A stretch of DNA of 55,726 nucleotides from Yinghuangia soli (GCF_021502675.1 NZ_JAKFHA010000006.1:288127-343852), one strand, 5' to 3'. Counted from the first letter of the stretch, positions 23,415-32,199 are shown. Notes: generated by a model not told the origin, from the sequence alone. Numbers and translations: made by a program.

Positions 23415-24257
23415 TCACGCAGTCGGCAAGGCAACTCGAGCACGCGCGATCAGGTGCTGGGCTTCCTTGCCGAAGACTGCGGCCTCGGCAAGCATCTGCC
23501 ACACCCTCAGGTACAAGGCGACGTTCTCCGGCTCTTCAAGCCAAAGCTCGGCGTGCCAATCCTCGGCGATCACGAGCCTCTCGTCGTACACCCAGAATCC
23601 GTTTGCCGGCGGGATCTTAAGCCGCGCACGCAGCGGGACGATCCCGAGGGAAACCGTGTCGATCCCGACGACTCCGGCGAGGCGATCCAGTTGACCCGCC
23701 ATAACGGAGGGTGGGCAGACCAACGTGGACAGGGCTGCCTCGCTCATGACGATGTGGAACTTCTTGCCTGCGGCGTAGAGGACTTCCTGCCGTCGCACTC
23801 GGGCTCGTACCGCATTCTCGACATCCCGCACGGAGCGGTGCAGCAGTTGATATCCGGTGAAGATATGCCGGGCATATTCAGGCGTCTGGAGCACCCCGAC
23901 AATCATCGCGCCTTCCCAAGCACGCAGTACGGAGGCGCGTTCGTACTCGGCTCGCAGCGCGTCCTGAACCGGGGCATGCCCAGCCGCCAGTTGCCTTCGC
24001 CATGAGCGGTAGTGCGTCTCCAGATTGCGTAGGCGTACCACCAGTTCCGCAGTCGCCGACGGTGCACCGGTTCCGCGAGCCCAGGCCACGAGATCGCCTT
24101 CGGTCGCCGTCTGGCGTCCGGTCTCCAGTTTGCTGACCTTCGACTGCGGCCAGCCGAGCAAGTCGGCCAGTTCTCGGCCGGTGAGATTCGCGGCGGTCCG
24201 CAGCTCCCGGAGTCGAGTGCCGAGCAGCACCCGAGCCTGTTGGAAGTCCGTACTCAC
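23415..24257 (-). CDS. XRE-family regulator with DUF5753 (WhiJ-like)
   Basis: A 280-residue regulator. The helix-turn-helix is at about 10-65 (LRELRTAANLTGRELADLLGWPQSKVSKLETGRQ), followed by a DUF5753 region (about 100-275) with the typical YERASVLRAWEGAMIVGVLQTPEYAR and RQEVLYAAGKKFHIVMSEAAL stretches. Such proteins are abundant in Streptomyces and usually pair with DUF397 proteins to control development or local genes. The GTG start overlaps the stop of the DUF6879 gene (GTGA), so the two are translationally coupled. The DUF397 gene lies four genes downstream rather than directly adjacent, which is less usual. Confidence 0.92.
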   Translation of the reverse strand: MSTDFQQARVLLGTRLRELRTAANLTGRELADLLGWPQSKVSKLETGRQTATEGDLVAWARGTGAPSATAELVVRLRNLETHYRSWRRQLAAGHAPVQDALRAEYERASVLRAWEGAMIVGVLQTPEYARHIFTGYQLLHRSVRDVENAVRARVRRQEVLYAAGKKFHIVMSEAALSTLVCPPSVMAGQLDRLAGVVGIDTVSLGIVPLRARLKIPPANGFWVYDERLVIAEDWHAELWLEEPENVALYLRVWQMLAEAAVFGKEAQHLIARARVALPTA

Positions 24258-25006
24258 ATGGCAGAAGGTAGCTGAGCGGCGAACACCTCAAAGGGCACTG
24301 CGTGATGCCAGGCGGCGTCCCTCACCTGGCAGGCGCGCGACACCTCCACAGGGTCGGTGATCAGCTCCACGCTTGCCAGGGAGTCATCGTCCTCGAAGAC
24401 CAACCGAGCGATCACCCGCGAGTCGAAGAGCCAGAAATCCTCGTCCGGAAGCTGCAGACGCTTGGCATCGGCCCGCCGCAAGTTGCGAATGTCCTCACCT
24501 ACGGCAGCATTTCGCCGGGCACCGTCGAGCAGGTACCGCTGCCCAACCGTCGGCGGAGCATCGACGATCCGTACGCGTTCGAAGCGCTTGCCCAGCGCGG
24601 ACTGTTCGCGGCGCGACACGCACCACGGGTCGTCAAGGTCGTACCCCGCCGGGTCGCCGGCCACGAAACGACGGTAGGTGTCCGTCAGCTCGTCGGCTCG
24701 GTAAGCACGTCGGGACTCCAGGCGCCACGCTGTGTGCGCGAATGTCTCGAACATTGCGTCGAACTCGTCGAAGCCGATGAGCACCGGAACCCGCTCCGCG
24801 TCCTTCGGGCCGAACACCGCCAGCAACTCCCTTGGCACAACCACAAATCCCTCGTGTGCTTCCACATTACGCAGTTGCGACAGATCGGCGGGATCGGTCA
24901 CAGCCTTGCCTTGCACGAGGTACTCACCGGAGTCCAGATCTTCGTACAGCGACGGGCACCCGTTGTTTCCGGAGTTGGTCCCGACGAAGCGCAGGCGTCT
25001 GGCCAC
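24254..25006 (-). CDS. DUF6879-family protein with fused N-terminal small domain
   Basis: A 250-residue protein. Residues about 1-70 (RRLRFVGTNSGNNGCPSLYEDLDSGEYLVQGKAV to RELLAVFG) resemble a small protein that, from memory, Streptomyces encode separately just ahead of DUF6879. Residues about 75-250 (GFDEFDAMFETFAHTAWRLESR, VSRREQSALGKRFERVRIVD, FWLFDSRVIARLVFED) match DUF6879, a family tied to XRE/DUF397 loci. Here both parts are in one open frame. The GTG at 25006 follows GGGAGG. It is the first gene of the leftward regulatory operon and overlaps the XRE start by four bases. Its biochemical role is unknown. Confidence 0.75.
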   Translation of the reverse strand: MARRLRFVGTNSGNNGCPSLYEDLDSGEYLVQGKAVTDPADLSQLRNVEAHEGFVVVPRELLAVFGPKDAERVPVLIGFDEFDAMFETFAHTAWRLESRRAYRADELTDTYRRFVAGDPAGYDLDDPWCVSRREQSALGKRFERVRIVDAPPTVGQRYLLDGARRNAAVGEDIRNLRRADAKRLQLPDEDFWLFDSRVIARLVFEDDDSLASVELITDPVEVSRACQVRDAAWHHAVPFEVFAAQLPSAM

Positions 25007-25377
25007 ACAGGCCTCCCTTCGGGTCACCCTGACCTCTCTCAGGATGGCAACCGCAGGGTCCATGGGGGACCGCTTTGGGCAACTCTCCCTGTGCTCATCC
25101 TTGTTGAGGTCGTTGACCCGATGCTCTGCCGAGTCGCCGCCTGGGCCTTGAAACCGGCCACGCCCATGATCGCGGGCGCGGCCTACCCCGATCCCGCCGT
25201 CGTGAAGAACCTGCGACCCGCGTGAAGCGGCACCGCCAGGGGCTTCATCTGCAGCACCGAAGCAGGGCAGCCCGAGCTTGTGAGGGCCTTGGGGTCTTTG
25301 GGGCGCCGCCGCCCGGACAGGGCGGCGGCGCGTCACTGCGCCGGGTCTGCTGATGCGCGGTGGCTAGAGTCGGACGA
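25007..25377. other. Intergenic region with the first interspersed repeat
   Basis: About 370 bases between the divergent DUF6879 operon and the 154-residue gene. The left part must hold the promoter of the leftward operon, but I see no convincing -35/-10 pair. The right part contains repeat copy A with its hairpin and, at 25365-25370, a TAGAGT box just before the next gene. Confidence 0.6.
25190..25331 (+). repeat. Interspersed repeat, copy A
   Basis: First of four related units downstream of hemB. It contains AGCGGCACCG, the shared core CCCGAGCTTG (25271-25280) and a 12-bp hairpin GCGCCGCCGCCC / GGGCGGCGGCGC (25303-25331). Read rightward in the frame of base 25190 it translates, after one TGA, into a peptide with CSTEAGQPEL, matching copies B and C without indels. 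Confidence 0.8.
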
Positions 25378-25842
25378 ATGACGCGCCACCCAATCGACAG
25401 TGCTGGTCCTTTGGCACGCCAGGTCTGCAGCAGACTTGCACCGTCCGGCCCTGAAGCGGCGCTGGGGCAGATCCTCCACATTGTGCGGACGTACCAGGCT
25501 CTCGAATTCGACGTTGCCGAGATCGGCGACGCCGACGGCTTCCTGTTTCAGTACGGCGGCAACGTGCTGGACGTCGGGGCACCCTTCGCACTGAGCTTCG
25601 TACGGCAACTTGAGCAGGTCGACGCGGACGGCGAGTTCGTGGCGTTCTTCCAGGTCGGCTTCGCGTTCAAGTTCGCCATGGACGCCGACCTCAAGGGCCT
25701 GCAGAACTCGCACGACTGGTGGTTCCGGGGCCAGACGCAGCCGTTCGACGAATGGCTCGCGAAGGTGTCCGAGGATCGCGTCTGGCCGCTTGTCCGCGAC
25801 CGCGGGCCGTCGCGCTTCGACATCGTGTACGGGCAAGTCTGA
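25378..25842 (+). CDS. Hypothetical 154-residue protein
   Basis: A soluble protein with an acidic pI tendency. It has an N-terminal helix region, an alternating pattern TYQALEFDVAEIGDADGFLFQYGG (about 40-63), FALSFVRQLEQVD (about 73-85), FVAFFQVGFAFKFAMD (about 90-105) and a Trp-rich HDWWFRGQTQPFDEWL (about 115-130). I do not recognise the family. The ATG at 25378 was chosen because TAGAGT (25365-25370) ends seven bases before it, which fits a leaderless mRNA; no Shine-Dalgarno sequence is present for this or for the GTG at 25360. It is followed by a strong hairpin and lies between repeat copies A and B. Confidence 0.7.
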   Translation: MTRHPIDSAGPLARQVCSRLAPSGPEAALGQILHIVRTYQALEFDVAEIGDADGFLFQYGGNVLDVGAPFALSFVRQLEQVDADGEFVAFFQVGFAFKFAMDADLKGLQNSHDWWFRGQTQPFDEWLAKVSEDRVWPLVRDRGPSRFDIVYGQV

Positions 25843-25870
25843 ACGTCGTCGGTCGAAGCAGGTGTCCCAT

Positions 25871-25899
25871 GCGCGGCGCTGCCTCGGGCAGCGCCGCGC
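25871..25899 (+). terminator. Terminator of the hypothetical gene
   Basis: Perfect 13-bp stem GCGCGGCGCTGCC / GGCAGCGCCGCGC with a TCG loop, 29 bases after the stop codon. Confidence 0.85.
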
Positions 25900-25900
25900 A

Positions 25901-26021
25901 GAACCTTGGCTGTTCGTTCGGGGACTCGCCTGCAGCACCGAAACAGGGCAGCCCGAGCTTGCGAGGGCCTTTGGCTCTTTAGCGCGCCGCCGCCCGGACG
26001 GGCGGCGGCGCAACGTCTCGC
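25901..26021 (+). repeat. Interspersed repeat, copy B
   Basis: Core CCCGAGCTTG at 25942-25951 and hairpin GCGCCGCCGCCC / GGGCGGCGGCGC at 25984-26011. It reads in the same peptide frame as copies A and C (CSTETGQPELARAF) and is followed by ACGTCTCGC, also present after copy C. Confidence 0.8.
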
Positions 26022-26087
26022 CGCCGGCTTCGGGGCTGACTCCCCTTAGCTCGCAGGTCGTTGAACTGCCGCGCCCGGACGACCTCC

Positions 26088-26239
26088 GATCCGGCGGTCG
26101 TGGGCGACCTGCGATGGGCATGGAGCGGCACCGTTTGGGGACTCGCCTGCAGTACCGAAGCAGGGCAGCCCGAGCTTGCGAGGGCCTTTGAGTCCTTGGG
26201 GCGCCGCCGCCCGGGGAGGGCGGCGGCGTAACGTCTCGC
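26088..26239 (+). repeat. Interspersed repeat, copy C
   Basis: The most complete unit: core CCCGAGCTTG at 26169-26178 and hairpin CGCCGCCGCCC / GGGCGGCGGCG at 26202-26228. Its frame is open from 26088 (GDLRWAWSGTVWGLACSTEA...) to a TAA directly after the hairpin. Confidence 0.8.
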
Positions 26240-26249
26240 GGCCGTGGAC

Positions 26250-26330
26250 GACCTTCTATGGGCGTGGATCGGCACCGTTTCGGGACTCGTCGGCGGTCCC
26301 GAAACAAGGGGACCCGAGCTTGCGAGGTCC
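26250..26330 (+). repeat. Interspersed repeat, copy D (partial, no hairpin)
   Basis: Carries TGGATCGGCACCGTTT and the core CCCGAGCTTG (26313-26322). It keeps the peptide frame (WAWIGTVSGL...GPELARSV) and ends in TAG next to the hemB stop. It lacks the hairpin. Confidence 0.7.
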
Positions 26331-26332
26331 GT

Positions 26333-27331
26333 TTAGTGGAGTTTGCGGGCGGCTTCGGTGGCCCAGTAGGTGAGGATGCTGCTTGCGCCGGCGCGGCGGA
26401 TGCTGGTCAGGGTTTCCATGATGACGCGGTCGCGGTCGATCCAGCCGTTGGCGGCGGCGGCTTCAACCATCGCGTACTCGCCGCTGACCTGGTACGCGGC
26501 GACCGGAACGTGGACCTCGTCGGCAATGCGGCGGACGATGTCGAGGTAGGACATCGCCGGCTTCACCATGACCATGTCGGCGCCCTCGGCGATGTCCAGG
26601 AGGACCTCGCGGAGCGACTCGTCGGCATTCGCCGGGTCCTGCTGGTACGTCATGCGGTCGCCCTGGAGGGTCGACTCCACTGCCTCGCGGAACGGGCCGT
26701 AGAAGCCGCTCGCGTACTTGGCGCTGTAGGCGAGGATCGAGGTGTCGGTGTGGCCTGCGGCATCCAAGGCCCGGCGGACGTGGCCGACCTGGCCGTCCAT
26801 CATGCCGCTCGGGCCGAGCATGTGGGCGCCCGCCTCGGCCTGGACGATGGCCATCTCGGCGTAGCGCGCGAGGGTGGCGTCGTTGTCGACCGTGCCGTCC
26901 TCGCGCAGCACGCCGCAGTGGCCGTGGTCGGTGAACTCGTCGAGGCAGAGGTCCGACATGATCACGGTCGCGTCGCCCACCTCGGACGCGACGTCGCGGA
27001 GCGCGACCTGCAGGATGCCGTCGGGGTCCGTCCCTGCCGTGCCGCAGGCGTCCTTGGCGGACGGGATCCCGAACAGCATCAGGCCGCCCACACCGAGGGA
27101 AACGGCCTCGTGGGCGGCTTTGCGCAGCGTGTCGCGGGTGTGCTGGACGACGCCCGGCATGGACGAGATCGGGATCGGTTCGGCCGCGCCCTCGCGGACG
27201 AACAGCGGCAGGATCAGGTCCGCGGGGTGCAGCCGGGTCTCCGCGACCAGACGGCGCACCGCCGGGGTCCGGCGCAGCCTCCTCGGTCGAACCAGAGGGA
27301 ACCCGCCGGACCCTGACGATGCGTCAGTCAT
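26333..27331 (-). CDS. hemB: Delta-aminolevulinic acid dehydratase (porphobilinogen synthase)
   Basis: A 332-residue enzyme that condenses two 5-aminolevulinates to porphobilinogen in tetrapyrrole synthesis. The two active-site lysines lie in [14 protein letters not shown] (about 200) and [14 protein letters not shown] (about 255). The metal region reads [14 protein letters not shown], with two of the three cysteines of zinc-type enzymes, a mixed form common in actinobacteria. The ATG at 27331 lies four bases after the hemD stop; GGAGGAAGG at the end of hemD may serve it. It is the last gene of the rex-hemACDB operon, whose transcription ends within or beyond the repeat tract downstream. Confidence 0.95.
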   Translation of the reverse strand: MTDASSGSGGFPLVRPRRLRRTPAVRRLVAETRLHPADLILPLFVREGAAEPIPISSMPGVVQHTRDTLRKAAHEAVSLGVGGLMLFGIPSAKDACGTAGTDPDGILQVALRDVASEVGDATVIMSDLCLDEFTDHGHCGVLREDGTVDNDATLARYAEMAIVQAEAGAHMLGPSGMMDGQVGHVRRALDAAGHTDTSILAYSAKYASGFYGPFREAVESTLQGDRMTYQQDPANADESLREVLLDIAEGADMVMVKPAMSYLDIVRRIADEVHVPVAAYQVSGEYAMVEAAAANGWIDRDRVIMETLTSIRRAGASSILTYWATEAARKLH

Positions 27332-27335
27332 GGGA

Positions 27336-28943
27336 CTACTTCGCCTTCCTCCGCGAACCGGGGCGGCGCTCACTGGGCTTCGTCACCGGTTCGCCTGCTT
27401 CGATGAGGGACGTACGCCGCGCCGCGCCGAACTCGGCGAGCGCTTCTGCCAAGGCTGCCACAGAAGGCTCCGGCGCCATGACATCCACGCGCAATCCGTG
27501 CTCTTCCGCGGTCTTCGCGGTCGCCGAGCCGATGCACGCGATCACCGTGACGGCGTGCGGCTTGCCCGCGATGCCGACCAGGTTGCGGACCGTCGAGGAC
27601 GAGGTGAACAGGACCGCGTCGAAGCCGCCGCCCTTGATCGCCTCGCGGGTGTCGGCCGGCGGCGGCGCCGCGCGCACGGTGCGGTACGCGGTGACGTCGT
27701 CGACCTCCCAGCCCAGTTCGACCAGGCCGGCGACGAGGGTCTCGGTCGCGATGTCGGCGCGCGGCAGGAAGACGCGGTCGATCGGGTCGAAGACCGGGTC
27801 GTACGGCGGCCAGTCCTCCAGGAGCCCGGCGGCCGACTGCTCGCCGGACGGCACCAGGTCGGGCTTCACGCCGAACTCGATCAGCGCGCGGGCGGTCTGC
27901 TCGCCCACCGCGGCGACCTTGATGCCCGCGAAGGCGCGGGCGTCCAGGCCGTATTCCTCGAAGCGCTCGCGCACCGCCTTGACGGCGTTGGTCGAGGTGA
28001 AGGCGACCCACTCGTAGCGTCCGGTGACCAGGCCCTTGATGGCCCGCTCCATCTGCTGCGGGGTACGCGGCGGCTCGACCGCGATGGTCGGCACCTCGTG
28101 CGGCACCGCACCGTACGAGCGCAGCTGCTCGGACAGCGACGCCGACTGCTCCTTGGTGCGCGGCACCAGCACGCGCCAGCCGAAGAGCGGCTTGGTCTCG
28201 AACCACGAGAGGTTGTCGCGCTGTCCGACCACGTCGCCGACGACCACGACGGCCGGCAGCGTCACGCGCGCGGCCTTGAGGTCCGCGGCCACGGCGGCCA
28301 GCGTCGAGACGACGGTGCGCTGCTCGGTCGTGGTGCCCTGGGTCGTCACCGACACCGGGGTGGCCGGCTTGCGCCCGCCCGCGACCAGCTCCTGCGCGAT
28401 CTCGGCGATCTGGTCGACCGCACCGCGCAGTACCAGGGTGCCGTCGGTCGCGCCGACGGTCGCCCAGTCGATGGAGGCCTCGGCTATGTCGAGCACGCGT
28501 ACGCCGCCGCCCGCGCGCGGGCCGGTCAGCGGCACGCCCGCGTACGCCGGGACCGCCGTGCACACCGGCACGCCGGGCACGACCTCGAACGGCACCTTGG
28601 CCTTGGCCACCGCGCTGATCTCGTCCACCGCGCCCTGGTCGACGACCGGGTCGCCGTCCACGGTGCGCACCACGGTGCGTCCCGAACGGGCCGCGGTCAC
28701 GAGCAGCTTGGCGCGGCCGGCCGCGGCCAGCGGCTCGCCGTCCTCGGCGGCCGCGGGGTCCACGACCTCGACGTCCGGACGGCAGTGGAACAGCACCTGG
28801 GCCCGGGTCGACGCGTCGGCGACGACGACGTCGGCCTCGGCCAGCACCTCGACGGCGCGCAGGGTCAGCAGCCGGGGATCGCCGGGACCGGCGCCGACGA
28901 AGGTGACAGTACCGCTGGGCTTCTTCTTCGCTCTGGGGCTCAA
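27336..28943 (-). CDS. hemD: Fused uroporphyrinogen-III methyltransferase-like / uroporphyrinogen-III synthase
   Basis: A 535-residue fusion. The N-terminal half (about 10-245) is SUMT-like, with [23 protein letters not shown] and [25 protein letters not shown]. The C-terminal half (about 260-520) is a HemD-type synthase that closes the tetrapyrrole ring with inversion of ring D ([43 protein letters not shown]). The SUMT motif R-x-KGGDP-x-x-FGRG is degenerate here ([13 protein letters not shown]), so methyltransferase activity is doubtful. The TTG at 28943 overlaps the hemC stop (TTGA) and starts at the domain edge. Longer in-frame starts lie inside hemC. Confidence 0.92.
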   Translation of the reverse strand: MSPRAKKKPSGTVTFVGAGPGDPRLLTLRAVEVLAEADVVVADASTRAQVLFHCRPDVEVVDPAAAEDGEPLAAAGRAKLLVTAARSGRTVVRTVDGDPVVDQGAVDEISAVAKAKVPFEVVPGVPVCTAVPAYAGVPLTGPRAGGGVRVLDIAEASIDWATVGATDGTLVLRGAVDQIAEIAQELVAGGRKPATPVSVTTQGTTTEQRTVVSTLAAVAADLKAARVTLPAVVVVGDVVGQRDNLSWFETKPLFGWRVLVPRTKEQSASLSEQLRSYGAVPHEVPTIAVEPPRTPQQMERAIKGLVTGRYEWVAFTSTNAVKAVRERFEEYGLDARAFAGIKVAAVGEQTARALIEFGVKPDLVPSGEQSAAGLLEDWPPYDPVFDPIDRVFLPRADIATETLVAGLVELGWEVDDVTAYRTVRAAPPPADTREAIKGGGFDAVLFTSSSTVRNLVGIAGKPHAVTVIACIGSATAKTAEEHGLRVDVMAPEPSVAALAEALAEFGAARRTSLIEAGEPVTKPSERRPGSRRKAK

Positions 28944-29902
28944 GGGACGCGCTCCCCCATAAGACCGGCGGCACCCCGGGCGAGCATCTCTGCGGCCAAT
29001 TCGCGGCCGAGGGATGCTGCCTCGTCGAGGGGTCCGGTGGCGGACAACCGCACGCTGTGGGAGCCGTCGCCGTTCGCGACGACCGCCCGCAGGTACAGCT
29101 CGGTGACCTCCTCGCCGTCGGACTCTCCCACGGACACGTCCGCGAGAGCGCCCACCGGAGCCGAGCAGCCGGCTTCCAGTTCGGCGAGCAGCATGCGCTC
29201 GGCGAGCACGGCGGCCCGGGTGTCCGGGTCGTCGAGCACGGCGAGCAGTTCGACGAGTGCCGCGTCCGTGGACACGCACTCGACGGCCAGCGCCCCTTGA
29301 CCCGGGGCCGGCAGCATTTGGAGCGGGTCGAGGACCTCGGTGGCCTCGTCCGCACGGCCGAGACGGGCCAGGCCCGCCTTGGCGAGGACGACCGCGTCGA
29401 GCTCCCCGGACGTCACGTACCCGATGCGGGTGTCGACGTTGCCGCGGATCGGCACGATCTCGTGGCCCAGGCCCAGCGCGCGCAACTGCGCGGCGCGGCG
29501 CGGCGAACCGGTGCCGATCCGCGAGCCGGCGGGCAGTTCGCCGAGCGTCAGGCCGTCGCGGGCGACCAGCGCGTCGCGCGGGTCCTGGCGCGGCGGTACG
29601 GCGGCCAGGGTGAGGCCCTCGGGCTCGGCGGTGGGCAGGTCCTTGAGCGAGTGCACCGCGAAGTCGATGCTCCCGTCCAGGAGTGCGTCGCGCAGCGCGG
29701 AGACGAAGACGCCCGTGCCGCCGATCTGCGCCAGGTGCTCGCGCGAGGTGTCGCCGTACGTGGTGATCTCCACCAGCTCGACCTGACGGCCGGTCAGCTT
29801 GGTGAGCGCCTCGGCGACATGGCCGGACTGGGCCATCGCCAGCGCGCTGCGCCGGGTGCCGAGCCGCAGCGGAGCCTCGGCGGCGTGCGATGCCTCGGTC
29901 AT
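28940..29902 (-). CDS. hemC: Hydroxymethylbilane synthase (porphobilinogen deaminase)
   Basis: A 320-residue enzyme that polymerises four porphobilinogens into hydroxymethylbilane. Visible landmarks are [13 protein letters not shown] (13-25), the catalytic Asp80 in [14 protein letters not shown], the basic [14 protein letters not shown] (130-143) and the dipyrromethane-cofactor Cys246 in [11 protein letters not shown]. Length and order are normal. The start ATG overlaps the hemA stop (ATGA) and its own stop overlaps the hemD start, so hemA, hemC and hemD are coupled in translation. Confidence 0.96.
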   Translation of the reverse strand: MTEASHAAEAPLRLGTRRSALAMAQSGHVAEALTKLTGRQVELVEITTYGDTSREHLAQIGGTGVFVSALRDALLDGSIDFAVHSLKDLPTAEPEGLTLAAVPPRQDPRDALVARDGLTLGELPAGSRIGTGSPRRAAQLRALGLGHEIVPIRGNVDTRIGYVTSGELDAVVLAKAGLARLGRADEATEVLDPLQMLPAPGQGALAVECVSTDAALVELLAVLDDPDTRAAVLAERMLLAELEAGCSAPVGALADVSVGESDGEEVTELYLRAVVANGDGSHSVRLSATGPLDEAASLGRELAAEMLARGAAGLMGERVP

Positions 29903-31317
29903 GCCGCACCTTCCTCTCCGGCGGCCTGCGCCGGGATGCCGGGCACGTCCGCGCCCAGCACCTGCGCGAAGTCGATGTCGCCACTGCCCGGGTCGCCGGC
30001 CGTGTCGCCGGCCGGCAGGTCGGCGCGGCTGACCGCGGCCATCGGGCCCGGGCCCAGGTCGAACAGGGTGCGCAGGGCCTCGGCGTACGACGCCCCGCCC
30101 GGCTCGCCGGCCAGCTGCTTGACCCGCACCGTCGGCGCGTGCAGCAGCTTGTCCACGATACGGCGGATGGTCAGCTCGACCTCGGCGCGCTCCTTGGCGG
30201 CCAGGTCCGGGGTACGCCCGGCCAGGCGCTCCAGCTCGGCGCGCACCACGTCGGCGGCCATCGCGCGCAGCGCCACGACCGTCGGGGTGACCACCTGTGC
30301 GCGCTGCGCGGCGGCGAACTCGGCGACCTCGTCGCCGACCAGGCGGCGTACGACGTCGACATCGGCGGTGCCCGAGGCGCCCGAGCCGACGTCGGCGAGG
30401 AGTTCCAGGTCGACCAGGTGCACGCCGTCCATGCCGCGCACCGCGGGGTCGACGTCGCGCGGCAGCGCCAGGTCGATCAGCACCAGCGGGCGCTCGGTGC
30501 CGCGCTCGCGGCGCGCCGCGAGGACCGCCTCGACCTCGGCCGCGGTGATGACCAGGCCGGTCGCGCCGGTACAGGAGATCACCAGGTCCGCGGCGGACAG
30601 CGCGTCGGGCAGCGCGGTCATCGGCACGGCCCGGCCGCCGACCTGGTCAGCGAGGTGCTCGGCGCGCTCGTACGTGCGGTTCGTGATGGCGATGTGGCCC
30701 GCGCCCTGGCGCTGCAGGGTGGTCGCGGCCAGCGCGCTCATCGAGCCCGCCCCGACCACCAGCGTCCGGGTGCCGCCCACCGGCCCGGCGGCCAGCTCGG
30801 CCTGTTCGAGGCCGACGGTCACCAGCGACTGCCCGGCGCGGTCGATGTCGGTCTCGCTGTGTGCGCGCTTGCCGACCCGCAGCGCCTGCTGCGCCAGGTC
30901 GTTGAGCACGCGGCCCGCGGTGTCGTACTCCTGCGCGAGCGCAAGTGCGGTCTTCAGCTGGCCAAGGATCTGGCCCTCGCCGACGACCATCGAGTCGAGG
31001 CCGCACGCCACCGAGAACAGGTGGTGCACCGCCCGCTCTTCGTAGTGCACGTACAGGTGCGGGGTCAGCTCTTCGATGCCGACGCCGGTGTGCTGCGCGA
31101 GCAGCCGGGACAGGTCGGCGACGCCGCCGTGGAAGCGGTCCACGTCGGCGTACAGCTCGACCCGGTTGCAGGTGGAGAGCAGCAGCGACTCCGCGACCGG
31201 TTCGGCGGCCGCGACGTCCTGCAGCAACTTGGCCTGCGCGTCACCGGATACGGCGACGCGCTCCAACAGGCTGACCGGCGCGGTGCGGTGGCTCAGCCCG
31301 ACGACGAGAACACTCAT
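29899..31317 (-). CDS. hemA: Glutamyl-tRNA reductase
   Basis: A 472-residue enzyme that reduces glutamyl-tRNA to glutamate-1-semialdehyde with NADPH, the first committed step of C5-pathway heme synthesis. Residues 1-150 form the catalytic domain with the thioester Cys50 in [11 protein letters not shown]. The NADPH domain has [15 protein letters not shown] (about 178-192) and [14 protein letters not shown]. The C-terminal dimerisation helices follow, with an extra Gly/Pro/Asp-rich tail. The ATG at 31317 was chosen because GAGGTG precedes it and because a 26-codon ORF ends exactly on it (ATGA). It is the second large gene of the Rex-controlled operon. Confidence 0.96.
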   Translation of the reverse strand: MSVLVVGLSHRTAPVSLLERVAVSGDAQAKLLQDVAAAEPVAESLLLSTCNRVELYADVDRFHGGVADLSRLLAQHTGVGIEELTPHLYVHYEERAVHHLFSVACGLDSMVVGEGQILGQLKTALALAQEYDTAGRVLNDLAQQALRVGKRAHSETDIDRAGQSLVTVGLEQAELAAGPVGGTRTLVVGAGSMSALAATTLQRQGAGHIAITNRTYERAEHLADQVGGRAVPMTALPDALSAADLVISCTGATGLVITAAEVEAVLAARRERGTERPLVLIDLALPRDVDPAVRGMDGVHLVDLELLADVGSGASGTADVDVVRRLVGDEVAEFAAAQRAQVVTPTVVALRAMAADVVRAELERLAGRTPDLAAKERAEVELTIRRIVDKLLHAPTVRVKQLAGEPGGASYAEALRTLFDLGPGPMAAVSRADLPAGDTAGDPGSGDIDFAQVLGADVPGIPAQAAGEEGAA

Positions 31318-31394
31318 GCCGCACCTCGCTGGCGCTCGGCGCCGCATTCGCGAAATGCATCCTCTTGTTGGATTCGCTCGCTGCGCTCGCTCAT
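31314..31394 (-). CDS. 26-residue mini-ORF ending on the hemA start codon
   Basis: ATG at 31394, stop TGA at 31316-31314 sharing ATGA with hemA. The peptide starts MSERSERIQQEDAF, is highly charged and ends in Gly-Ala-Ala. A 23-codon ORF with related DNA and peptide (MSER...RRDAFGE, ending in Ala-Ala) sits in the identical position before acuC at 41934-42005. No Shine-Dalgarno sequence is obvious for the mini-ORF itself, while its 3' end contains the GAGGTG used by hemA. It may act as a leader peptide or coupling element; I know of no described family for it. Confidence 0.5.
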   Translation of the reverse strand: MSERSERIQQEDAFRECGAERQRGAA

Positions 31395-31440
31395 CGCGCC
31401 ACCAAGGACGGAACGGAACTGACGTGCGTGGTCCGGACGT

Positions 31441-32199
31441 TCACGCCGGCATCACCTCGGGCAGGTCTCCGGCCGGGCCGCCCGCCGGGGAGGCGGCAGG
31501 CTGCGCGGCGGCAGGAAGGTCGGGGGCAGCGGGGTCGACAGCCGACTTGCGCTGCTCGTGGAAGGCCAGGATCTGCAGCTCTATCGACAGATCGACCTTG
31601 CGCACGTCGACGCCCTCAGGGACGGAGAGGACGGTCGGGGCGAAGTTCAGAATGCTCGTGATACCGGCCGCGACGAGCCGGTCGCACACGCCCTGCGCGG
31701 CAGGCGCAGGGGTGGTGATGACCCCGATCGAGACGTGGTCGTCGCGCACGATCTGCTCGAGGTCGTCCATGTGCCGCACGACCATCCCGGCTATGCGCTG
31801 GCCCGCGACCGCGCGGTCGGCATCGAGCAGGGCCGCGACGCGGAACCCGCGGGACGCGAACCCGCCGTAGTTGGCTAGTGCGTGCCCCAGGTTGCCGATG
31901 CCGATGATGGCGACCGGCCAGTCCTGGGTCAGCCCGAGCTCGCGGGAGATCTGGTAGACGAGGTACTCGACGTCGTAGCCGACTCCGCGGGTGCCATAGG
32001 AGCCCAGGTACGAAAGGTCCTTGCGCAGCTTCGCGGAGTTGACCCCGGCAGCGGCCGCGAGTTCCTCGGAGGACACGGTCGGCACGCCGCGCTCCGAGAG
32101 CGCGCTCAGCGCCCGGAGGTACAGCGGGAGCCGCGCCACCGTCGCCTCGGGAATACCGCGTCCCCGGTGCGCCGGTCGCTCGGTACGGCCTGTAGCCAC
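31441..32199 (-). CDS. rex: Redox-sensing transcriptional repressor Rex
   Basis: A 252-residue repressor that binds DNA when NADH is low. The winged helix is at about 5-80 (IPEATVARLPLYLRALSAL, AAGVNSAKLRKDLSYLGSYGTRGVGYDV). The Rossmann domain follows with the NAD(H)-binding IIGIGNLGHALANYGGF (about 96-112). A Pro/Ala-rich tail (about 225-252) is an add-on beyond the usual 210-230 residues. The GTG at 32199 follows AGGAG. It heads the rex-hemACDB operon, and a Rex operator with an overlapping promoter lies about 50 bases upstream, so autoregulation is expected, as shown for S. coelicolor. Confidence 0.96.
   Translation of the reverse strand: MATGRTERPAHRGRGIPEATVARLPLYLRALSALSERGVPTVSSEELAAAAGVNSAKLRKDLSYLGSYGTRGVGYDVEYLVYQISRELGLTQDWPVAIIGIGNLGHALANYGGFASRGFRVAALLDADRAVAGQRIAGMVVRHMDDLEQIVRDDHVSIGVITTPAPAAQGVCDRLVAAGITSILNFAPTVLSVPEGVDVRKVDLSIELQILAFHEQRKSAVDPAAPDLPAAAQPAASPAGGPAGDLPEVMPA

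Larger units (their letters stand above)
25843..26332. other. Intergenic repeat tract between the hypothetical gene and hemB
   Basis: About 490 bases without a convincing gene between two convergent genes. It holds one terminator, repeat copies B, C and D, and two of the three repeat hairpins. Short frames across the repeats are open, but none has a start signal. Confidence 0.65.

Noticed and set aside
25190-26330. Possible CRISPR array.
   Set aside because: The repeats are about 120-150 bases, irregularly spaced (227, 144 and 671 bases between cores) and imperfect, with no cas genes.
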